Assembly (NCBI GenBank): GCA_009924135.1
Contig: RFSE01000019.1
Coordinates: 1 to 50,023, forward strand
Length of the DNA: 50,023 bases
Source of the DNA: Pseudomonadota bacterium
Lineage (GTDB): Bacteria; Verrucomicrobiota; Verrucomicrobiia; Limisphaerales; SXTU01
Reading direction: 5' to 3'
The notes under the pieces: model-generated
Databases searched by the model: none
What the model was told of the DNA's origin: nothing
What the model saw: only the letters and a program-made list of their open reading frames with translations
Position numbers and translations under genes: made by a program
In this document: positions 34,010 through 40,690 of the stretch, piece by piece
Layout of the letters: every line of letters begins with the position of its first letter
How positions within the stretch are numbered: position 1 is the first letter of the stretch

Positions 34010-35110
34010 ATGACCCTCGTCCTGACCGTCGTGCTGGTGGCGTTGATCTTCGAATACATCAACGGCTTCCACGACACCGCCAACTCCATCGCCACGGTCG
34101 TCTCCACCAAGGTGCTCACACCGCGGCAGGCCATCGTGCTGGCGGCGGCCACCAACCTGTTCGGCGCCCTGTTTCTCGGCACTGCCGTGGCCAAGACTGT
34201 CTCCTCCGGCCTGGTCGAGGCCAAGTTCGTTTCCTCGCACACCATCATCTGCGCGTTGCTTGGAGCGATTTTTTGGAACCTCCTCACCTGGTGGTTCGGC
34301 CTGCCGTCCAGTTCCAGCCATGCGTTGGTGGGCGGCCTGGTAGGGGCCACGCTCGCCTCCGCCCACGGGGACTGGGCCGCCTTGATCTGGTCCAAGCCCC
34401 CTGCCGCCACCGCCCACTGGTATGAGGGCAGCGGCCTCCTGTACAAGGTCATCCTGCCGATGATCGTGTCACCGCTCGCGGGGCTGGTGTTTGGCTTCCT
34501 CGTGATGTCAGCGCTCTATCTCATCTGCCTGAACTGGCGTCCGCGCACCGTGAACAACACCTTCGGCAAGCTCCAGATCTTCAGCGCCGGTTACATGGGG
34601 CTGAGCCACGGTCAGAACGATGCACAAAAGACCATGGGCATCATCGCCCTGGCACTCGTGGCCGGCACCAAGGCGGGCGATCTGGCCGGGGTACCTGACT
34701 GGTTGAGCTTTCTCCGGATCGAAGACCTCGGTCCCAAGAACGACCACATACCGGCCTGGATCAAGATAGCCTGTGCCCTGACCATGGCAGCCGGTACGGC
34801 GGCCGGCGGCTGGCGCATCATCAAGACGTTGGGCCACAAGATGGTAAAGCTTCAACCCATTCATGGGTTCGCCGCCGAAACCACCGCCGCGACCGTTCTG
34901 GCCATCGCCGGCTCGCTCGGCATGCCCGTCTCCACCACGCATGCGATCACGACCAGCATCATGGGAGTTGGCGCGGCCAAACGCTTCAACGCCATCAAGT
35001 GGAGCGTCGTCGAACGCATCATCTGGGCCTGGGTGCTGACGCTTCCTGCGACCGCTGGCGTGGCCTACCTGCTGATGAAGTTATGCCAGGCGGCGGCTTG
35101 GGTGAAGTGA
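34010..35110 (+). CDS. pit: Pit-family inorganic phosphate transporter
   Basis: 366 residues with about ten membrane helices. The two family signature repeats are visible: FEYINGFHDTANSIATVVSTK at the N-terminus and YMGLSHGQNDAQKTMGIIALAL near 200, plus the inverted GLPSSSSHALVGGLVGA and GMPVSTTHAITTSIMGVG segments. The carrier imports metal-phosphate with protons or sodium. A cytoplasmic loop of about 20 residues after the SSSSHAL segment is present. Together with DUF47 it forms a low-affinity phosphate uptake pair. No pst genes are seen. Confidence 0.93.
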   Translation: MTLVLTVVLVALIFEYINGFHDTANSIATVVSTKVLTPRQAIVLAAATNLFGALFLGTAVAKTVSSGLVEAKFVSSHTIICALLGAIFWNLLTWWFGLPSSSSHALVGGLVGATLASAHGDWAALIWSKPPAATAHWYEGSGLLYKVILPMIVSPLAGLVFGFLVMSALYLICLNWRPRTVNNTFGKLQIFSAGYMGLSHGQNDAQKTMGIIALALVAGTKAGDLAGVPDWLSFLRIEDLGPKNDHIPAWIKIACALTMAAGTAAGGWRIIKTLGHKMVKLQPIHGFAAETTAATVLAIAGSLGMPVSTTHAITTSIMGVGAAKRFNAIKWSVVERIIWAWVLTLPATAGVAYLLMKLCQAAAWVK

Positions 35111-35642
35111 GCTGGCAAACGCGGCATCAGGCCGCACCTGCTCGGTTCCGTCAGAATAAGTCGTTGCCATAGGGGCCTCAGTTTCATCTCCCTCGGAGGT
35201 TATCCGGCGCGCTCACGATGATTACCCGGGCTGCCACCTTGGGCACAACTCCGGCATTCTTGGAGTCGCTGCGGTCACAACAAAGGCGGAAGCCCTTACA
35301 GTGCGTTCAACACCTGGGCGAATGATTCGATGACTCGTTTGCCCGCCGACCTGTGACCATCCGCAGTTGAACGCCGGATTCAAACTACCTGGGGACCTCG
35401 AAGTCGCGCCAGCGTCTTGGACTGCGGTGGCCCTCCACCGCTTTCCCCGCGCGCTCACAAACTCCGTCACCCGCACAAAGCGCCAGAGGACTGGCGCACT
35501 TCAGGACGCTGATGCGACTCCCCGCCTCACAGGCAACCGTACGCCCACATCCACCCGAACGCCAAAACGCCCGGCTATTCCTTGAAATGGACAAAATGAA
35601 TTCCCCTTGCCGTGCAGGATGGGCTTCCCCGATTCTTTTCCC
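35111..35642. other. Non-coding interval between pit and the dehydrogenase gene
   Basis: Over 500 bases without a credible gene. It contains the paired hairpin element at 35411-35510. The remaining sequence (35111-35400 and 35511-35642) shows no protein-like frame or RNA gene that I recognise. Confidence 0.6.
35411..35510. repeat. Paired REP-like hairpins
   Basis: The left arm, 35411-35444, includes the perfect stem gcggtgg-ccct-ccaccgc; the right arm, 35477-35510, is an inverted relative with stem gcgccag-tcct-ctggcgc on the opposite strand. The arms match at about 24 of 34 positions and most stem differences are compensated. The start agcgtcttggactgcgg is shared with 651-690 in the GH-GT2 gene. 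Confidence 0.75.
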
Positions 35643-36686
35643 ATGCGCACCGCCATGCCTGCCCTTGTGAACTTCGCCGCCGCGCCGCACAGCGTTGAGC
35701 TGCGCGAACTGGCCCGCCCGGAGATCGGTCCGCGCGATGTCTTGCTCCAGGTGCAGGCCGTGAGCGTTTGCGGCAGTGATCTGCATCAGTGGCTCGGCGG
35801 CGCGAGCTGGAAGGTGAATTACCCGGTGGTGCTCGGTCATGAGTTCGGCGGGTTCATCGCGCAGACGGGCAGCGAAGTAAAAGGTTTCGCCGAGGGCGAC
35901 CGCGTGGTGAGCGAAACGGCAGCGGTGATCGACGAGCAGTCGCCCCTGAGCCGGCAGGGACTTTACAACCTCGACCCCAACCGACTCGGCTTCGGCTACG
36001 GCGTGGACGGTGCGATGACCCAGTATGTCAAGGTGCCCGCGCGTTGCCTCCATCACATTCCCGCGAGCCTGTCCTTCGAGAAGGCCGCCCTGACCGAGCC
36101 ATGCTGCGTGGCTTACAATGCCGTGTGCATGAACGGCCGCATCCAGGTGGGCGACACGGTACTCGTGCTCGGGCCGGGACCCATCGGGCTGCTGTGTGCG
36201 GTGATGGCGAAGCTCGCGGGCGCGCGGCACTTGATCGTCGCGGGCCGCCCGGCGGATGCCAAGCGGCTCGCGGTGGCCAGGCAGCTCGGCGCGGACACGG
36301 TGCTGACCGAAGATCCCATGCCCACCGTGCGCGCCCTGGGCAACGGCCTCGGCGTGGATGTGGTGATTGATGCGGCGGGCGTCTCCGCCACCTTGCAGAC
36401 GGCGATGCAGGCCGTGCGGCCCGGCGGGCAGATTCTCAAGGTGGGCTGGGGCCCGCAGCCGTTGAACTTCAGCCTCGATCCGCTCGTGCAAAAAGCCGTC
36501 CAGCTCCACGGCAGTTTCTCACACAACTGGCCCGTCTGGGAGCGCGTGATCGCGATGATCGCGTGCGGACAGATCAACCTCGATCCCGTCATCAGCCGTG
36601 TCGGCGGGCTGAACGACTGGCACGATTGCTTCGAGAAAATGCACACCGGCGACTACGTGAAGGCCGTGCTGAAACCGAACGGGTGA
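35643..36686 (+). CDS. Medium-chain dehydrogenase lacking structural-zinc cysteines
   Basis: About 347 residues of the zinc-dependent alcohol/polyol dehydrogenase family. The catalytic zinc ligands appear intact: C43 in CGSDLH, H66-E67 in GHEFGG, and E152 in LTEPCCVAY. The nucleotide motif GPGPIG follows. The structural-zinc site, normally C-x2-C-x2-C-x7-C, reads D97, S100, S103 and D111 with exactly the same spacing (ETAAVIDEQSPLSRQG and NLDPNR), so all four cysteines have been replaced. ATG 35643 was preferred over 35607. Sorbitol, threonine or galactitol dehydrogenases are the closest types; the substrate is not determined. Confidence 0.88.
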   Translation: MRTAMPALVNFAAAPHSVELRELARPEIGPRDVLLQVQAVSVCGSDLHQWLGGASWKVNYPVVLGHEFGGFIAQTGSEVKGFAEGDRVVSETAAVIDEQSPLSRQGLYNLDPNRLGFGYGVDGAMTQYVKVPARCLHHIPASLSFEKAALTEPCCVAYNAVCMNGRIQVGDTVLVLGPGPIGLLCAVMAKLAGARHLIVAGRPADAKRLAVARQLGADTVLTEDPMPTVRALGNGLGVDVVIDAAGVSATLQTAMQAVRPGGQILKVGWGPQPLNFSLDPLVQKAVQLHGSFSHNWPVWERVIAMIACGQINLDPVISRVGGLNDWHDCFEKMHTGDYVKAVLKPNG

Positions 36687-36691
36687 GCTTT

Positions 36692-36722
36692 GGCCACAGA
36701 TGAACACAGATGGGCACAGATA
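36692..36722. repeat. Solo arm of the ccacagatgaacacagatgg repeat
   Basis: This stretch directly after the dehydrogenase stop matches the left arm of the 25114-25212 inverted repeat over about 20 bases. No matching second arm is seen nearby, so it is a half element. Confidence 0.7.
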
Positions 36723-36798
36723 AGAATCGTTTTTAACGTATGCATCCAGACCATCAGTCCGGGTCCACGCAAGGCCTGGTGACCAACGAGTTATCGGT

Positions 36799-37722
36799 AT
36801 GACCCACCGCCGCATCATCTCCCTGCTGCCGAGCGCGACGGAGATCGTCTGCGCCCTGGGCTGCGGCGACCGGCTGGTCGGACGCTCGCATGAGTGCGAC
36901 TTTCCGGTGGAAGTGACCAGCCTGCCGGTTTGCACCGAATCGAAGCTGCTGCCCGATGCTTCAAGCCGGGAGATCGACAACCAAATCAACAACCTGCGGG
37001 AGGCCTCGCTCTCCGTTTACCGGCTCGACACGCGGTTGATGCAGGAGTTGAAGCCCTCCCTCATCATCACGCAGTCCCAGTGCGACGTGTGCGCCCCCAG
37101 CGAGGCCGAAGTGGCCCGGGCGCTGGGCAACTGGACCGGCCCGACGCCGCAAATCCTCTCGCTCACGCCGCACCGGCTCGTCGATGTCTGGGAGGACATC
37201 CGCCGCGTTGCGGCGCTGCTGGAAGCCACGGAGCCCGGCCGGGACATGCTGCGTGGGCTGAAGACCCGGTGCGTGGATGTGATCGAAAAGGCCTGCCTGC
37301 TCACGCGTCCGGCGGTGGCCTGCCTGGAATGGCTGGACCCCTTGATGGGCGCTGGCAACTGGGTGCCTGAGCTGGTGGAATTGTCGGGCGGCACGAACCT
37401 CTTCGGCACCGCTGGCCAGCATACGGGCCGCCTCCGCTGGGAGGAACTGCGGGCCGCGAACCCGGACGTCATCATCGCCCTTCCCTGCGGATTCGCCCTC
37501 CAACGCACGACGGCCGAGCTCCGTCTGCTGTCAGAAAAGGACGGCTGGGCGGAGTTGAAAGCCGTCCGGTCCGGGCGGGTGTTTGCCTGCGACGGCAGCG
37601 CCTTTTTCAACCGGCCCGGCCCGCGCCTGGTGGATTCATTGGAAGTGCTTGCGCAGATTCTCCACCCGGCCAAGTTCAAGTTCGGACGCGAAGGAACCGG
37701 GTGGAGCCGATTCACGGGGTAA
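36799..37722 (+). CDS. BtuF-like helical-backbone metal/cobalamin-binding protein without signal peptide
   Basis: 307 residues, PF01497-type fold. RRIISLLPSATEIVCALGCGDRLVGRSHECDFP is a typical BtuF-like opening; VACLEWLDPLMGAGNWVPELVELSGG and later IIALPCGF are also typical. Classical BtuF is periplasmic and feeds an ABC importer of cobalamin, but here there is no signal peptide or lipobox, and no permease or ATPase gene is adjacent. Signal-less members of this type are widespread and usually called cobalamin-binding; the ligand is inferred only. ATG 36799 starts right at the first conserved strand, so an upstream signal is unlikely. Confidence 0.82.
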   Translation: MTHRRIISLLPSATEIVCALGCGDRLVGRSHECDFPVEVTSLPVCTESKLLPDASSREIDNQINNLREASLSVYRLDTRLMQELKPSLIITQSQCDVCAPSEAEVARALGNWTGPTPQILSLTPHRLVDVWEDIRRVAALLEATEPGRDMLRGLKTRCVDVIEKACLLTRPAVACLEWLDPLMGAGNWVPELVELSGGTNLFGTAGQHTGRLRWEELRAANPDVIIALPCGFALQRTTAELRLLSEKDGWAELKAVRSGRVFACDGSAFFNRPGPRLVDSLEVLAQILHPAKFKFGREGTGWSRFTG

Positions 37723-37812
37723 GGCCTAACGGAAAAGCCCGACGAACCGAAAATGCGCATTGGGGCCATGAACCCGTGCGTTAGGTAGGGCGCGGTTCAT
37801 GTAGGGGGGAAA

Positions 37813-37895
37813 TCAAAAATTAGGTCAGAAAGATGGGGTCAGAAATTGTTCAACCCAGTCCCTTGCTGATTCTGCTGACCAAATTTTTCTGACCT
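37813..37895. repeat. REP/RAYT-type ggtcagaaa repeat remnant
   Basis: Two direct copies of ggtcagaaa (37823 and 37838) and one inverted copy at 37882-37894 (aatttttctgacc) form a potential hairpin. Similar aattaggtcag/ggggtcag motifs flank REP-associated transposase genes in other bacteria (from memory). No transposase is present. The rest of 37723-38020 holds nothing recognisable. Confidence 0.5.
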
Positions 37896-38020
37896 CCTTC
37901 TGTTCATTGAGAAACTTTCAGCCTGCCACCACTGCGTTGACTGCAAAGCTCACTGGTTGAGCCGCACATTGTGAACAACTTTGCATTGCTCCGGAGGTTC
38001 CGGGTCCACAGCCTTCGCGC

Positions 38021-38374
38021 GTGGCAAAACCTGCTTTAGGAAGGGGCCTGGGCGAACTGCTCAGCGGCACCAGCACAACGGAGATACGCTCCGTAACGGA
38101 GACGCGCACTGCCGCGCCCCGGCTGAGCGCGGGCATGAGCACGCTGGTCAACAACCCCGGCGAGACGCAACCCCCTGCCCCACAAGCCCCGGATCCCGGA
38201 GTAGTACGGGCCTCCTTGCTGGTCGCCGATGCGGTGCTGACCGGCGGAGCGTTTCTCCTGGTGTTCAAGCAAGCTGGACCGGACACGCTTACAACCCTGC
38301 TGGCGTTGCTGGCATTGCTCTTCGGTGGCTGGCTCGGGTGGCTCGGTTTGACCTGGGGCCGCCCAGTGCGCTAG
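38021..38374 (+). CDS. Small membrane protein with ParB-like N-terminal peptide
   Basis: 117 residues, GTG start. Residues 1-16 (MAKPALGRGLGELLSG) look like the extreme N-terminus of chromosomal ParB/Spo0J proteins (KxxLGRGLxALL), the peptide that contacts ParA and stimulates its ATPase. No ParB DNA-binding domain follows; instead a proline-rich linker (about 40-60) leads to two hydrophobic helices (about 61-83 and 89-110). Homologous small proteins may exist in Verrucomicrobia, but I do not recognise a named family. Its end lies 8 bases from the convergent WecA-like gene. Confidence 0.65.
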   Translation: MAKPALGRGLGELLSGTSTTEIRSVTETRTAAPRLSAGMSTLVNNPGETQPPAPQAPDPGVVRASLLVADAVLTGGAFLLVFKQAGPDTLTTLLALLALLFGGWLGWLGLTWGRPVR

Positions 38375-38382
38375 GCCTTCGC

Positions 38383-39384
38383 CTACCCCCGGCCGGTGCC
38401 CAGCCACAGGGCCGCCAAAGCAGCCAATGCGTGCACGGCCCAGATGACCGCGACGGCCTTGGGCTTGCTCAATCCAGCGCGGACCAGGCGATGCGAAAGA
38501 TGATTGGTGTCCCCTTCCCAAACCGGCCGGCCGGCCCGCCAGCGAATCCACATCACACATCCCATGTCCCCGAGGGGAACGGCCAGCACGAGCAACGGAG
38601 CCAGGACGGCCAGGGGATGCGGGTTCGCTGCCGTGTAAAAGTGCGGCAGAATCGCGAGCACAGCCAGCAGATAACCGGTGAGATGGCTGCCGGAGTCCCC
38701 CAGAAAAGCGCTCGCCTTCGGATAATTGTAAGGGAGAAAACCCGCCAGTGCGCCCGCCGCCAGAAGCGCGAGCGAGGCGACCAGATACTGCCCCTGCCCC
38801 GCCGCGATGCCGCCAAACGCCGCCGCGCCGATGACACCGAGCCCGGCGCAGAGGCCGTTCATGTTGTCCATGATGTTGACCGCGCTGACCACGGTGAGAA
38901 TCCACAGGACCGTCACGCCATAACTCAGCAAAGGTGACAACGGGTGATGGGGAAAGAGCTTGATGCGCACACCGGCCAGCGCAACCAGCAACGCAATGCC
39001 GAGCTGCGAGGCGAATTTCGGACCCGCCCGCAGCTCGTGTTTATCATCCAGCCAGCCCAGCAACACCATGCCCAAAGCCCCCACCAGAATCGCGGCCAGT
39101 TGGAGTCCGCGCTTGTCGAAACCGTAGGTGATTTTCTCGACAGCGGCGGCCGGGAGCACGCCCAGTTGCAACGCTACAGCGCCCAGGATCAACGGCACGA
39201 GCAAGCCCGTCAAAACCGCCAGACCACCCGCCAGCGGAACCGGCGTGTCGTGAATCTTGCGATGACCAGGGTCATCCACCAACCCCGTCCGCACACACCA
39301 GGCCCGCCAGAGCGGCAGCGACGCGAAAGTCGCGAGAGCGCCGGCGAGAGTGGCGAGGAGGTAGGCGGTGCCGGGAAAAGTCAT
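38383..39384 (-). CDS. WecA/MraY-family polyprenyl-phosphate sugar-1-phosphate transferase
   Basis: 333 residues, about ten helices. Active-site marks are DDPGHRKIHDTPVPLAGG near 37-54, LGWLDDKHEL (DDxxD-like) near 110, NIMDNMNGLCAG near 170 and FLGDSGSHLTG near 228. The enzyme attaches a sugar-1-phosphate (often GlcNAc-1-P) to undecaprenyl phosphate to begin O-antigen or other surface glycan synthesis. GlcNAc-type rather than MurNAc-pentapeptide use is suggested by the neighbours (GT4, O-antigen ligase) and by lack of the MraY C-terminal motif. ATG 39384 is followed on its upstream side by a short tandem repeat. Confidence 0.9.
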   Translation of the reverse strand: MTFPGTAYLLATLAGALATFASLPLWRAWCVRTGLVDDPGHRKIHDTPVPLAGGLAVLTGLLVPLILGAVALQLGVLPAAAVEKITYGFDKRGLQLAAILVGALGMVLLGWLDDKHELRAGPKFASQLGIALLVALAGVRIKLFPHHPLSPLLSYGVTVLWILTVVSAVNIMDNMNGLCAGLGVIGAAAFGGIAAGQGQYLVASLALLAAGALAGFLPYNYPKASAFLGDSGSHLTGYLLAVLAILPHFYTAANPHPLAVLAPLLVLAVPLGDMGCVMWIRWRAGRPVWEGDTNHLSHRLVRAGLSKPKAVAVIWAVHALAALAALWLGTGRG

Positions 39385-39422
39385 GGCAATGCGGAATGCA
39401 GAATGCGGAATGCGGAATTGGC
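39385..39422. repeat. Short tandem gcggaat repeat
   Basis: Repeats of gcggaatgcagaatgcggaatgcgg type directly abut the start codon of the WecA-like gene, placing repeat DNA in its leader and ribosome-binding region. About four related units of 7-9 bases are seen. It belongs to the same class of low-complexity intergenic repeats as 7-92 and 22366-22466. Confidence 0.7.
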
Positions 39423-39490
39423 AACCGTGCGTCCGGTGGGGCGCGTTGTTCCCAGCCCGACAGGCAGTACGTACGTTTGGAGGGCCTGTT

Positions 39491-40690
39491 TCATTTCGCC
39501 TTGCCTCGCGGCGGATTATTCATGAGCCGCACGTAGAGTGCGTGAAGATCGTCCACCATGCGCTGGACGGGGAACTGGGCTTGCACCAGTTCGCGGCCGC
39601 GTTTTCCTAACCGGCCTCGGAGCTCTGGTTGCGCGATGAGTTCGCCGAGCGCATGGGCCACAACTTGAAGGTTGCCCGGTTTCACCAGGAAGCCGGTTTC
39701 GTTGTTCAAACACACTTCGCGCGCGCCATCGCAGTCGTAGGCAACGATGGGTTTGCCCGCCGCCAGGGCTTGCGGAAGCACCCGGGCCAGTCCCTCGCGA
39801 CGCGAAAGATGGACGACCGCATCCATAAGCCCAAGGTACCGGGAAACTTCCTCCGGGGGCACCAGGCCGGTGAAAATCAATCGCCCCGCCAGCTTTTGCC
39901 CTCCCGGAAGCGTCGCGGGGGCATTCTCCAAAGACGTTCGCAAACGGCCGTCGCCGATGAGCAATACTTTTAGGTTGGGATAACGGTCGGCCAGTTCCCT
40001 GACCGCACAGAGCAGCTCCAGGTGTCCCTTGTTCTCGAAGAGCCGCGCGACCTTTCCAACGACGACGTCGTCCATACCGATGCCCAGCTTTGCACGCAGG
40101 GCCGGGTCGTTTTTCGCCTTCAAAAACGGCTCCAAATCAAAGCCGCTGAAGATGCGCGTATATTGCTCCGGCCTGCCGATGCCAGCGGCGCGATATTGCT
40201 CCGTCATCGCGTTGGCCACGGAGACAAAGTGCGTTGTCACGCGGCCGGCCCGGCGTTCGGCGGCGCGGAAGATGAAGTTAGCCAGCGCACCTTGAAATGG
40301 TCCGAAGCTTGGGCCGTGGATCGTATGCACGATGATGGGCACACCGGCCGCGTGCGCCGCGAGCCGGCCCAGCACGCCAGCCTTGCCGCTGTGCGTGTGC
40401 ACGATGTCCGGACGCTGCTCGCGGAAGAGCCGGGTGAGTCGCCGCAGCGCCAGCCAGTCATGCCACGGTGAAACGGGACGGATAAGTTCCGGAACCAGGG
40501 TGAGCAGGCCGGGGATTTGCGAGACGCGCGGCTCCAGCGTGCCTTCCGGACCGGTGGTCGGGCCGGAGATCAAATTGACTTCCACGCCCGGTTTCGCGCG
40601 CAGCCCCAGGACGCTCGCAATGGTGTTCTCCTGCGCCCCGCCGACAATCAACCGCGTGATGACATGGGTGACGCGCATGGCGGCCGTCAC
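39491..40690 (-). CDS. GT4-family glycosyltransferase
   Basis: 399 residues with the GT-B fold. N-terminal VTHVITRLIVGGAQENT is the acceptor domain start; the C-terminal donor domain has GKVARLFENKGHLELL, LIGDGRLR, FTGLVPPEEVSRYLGLMDAVVHLSRREGLARVLPQALAAGKPIVAYDCDGAREV (the EX7E-type site). Its GTG start at 40690 overlaps the stop of the upstream DUF2723-TPR gene by a GTGA, implying translational coupling; ATG 40678 is an alternative. It likely extends the lipid-linked glycan begun by the WecA-like enzyme. Confidence 0.9.
   Translation of the reverse strand: MTAAMRVTHVITRLIVGGAQENTIASVLGLRAKPGVEVNLISGPTTGPEGTLEPRVSQIPGLLTLVPELIRPVSPWHDWLALRRLTRLFREQRPDIVHTHSGKAGVLGRLAAHAAGVPIIVHTIHGPSFGPFQGALANFIFRAAERRAGRVTTHFVSVANAMTEQYRAAGIGRPEQYTRIFSGFDLEPFLKAKNDPALRAKLGIGMDDVVVGKVARLFENKGHLELLCAVRELADRYPNLKVLLIGDGRLRTSLENAPATLPGGQKLAGRLIFTGLVPPEEVSRYLGLMDAVVHLSRREGLARVLPQALAAGKPIVAYDCDGAREVCLNNETGFLVKPGNLQVVAHALGELIAQPELRGRLGKRGRELVQAQFPVQRMVDDLHALYVRLMNNPPRGKAK

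Noticed and set aside
35222-35476. 84-residue minus-strand frame in the long gap after pit
   Set aside because: Part of it runs through the hairpin repeat; composition is not protein-like.
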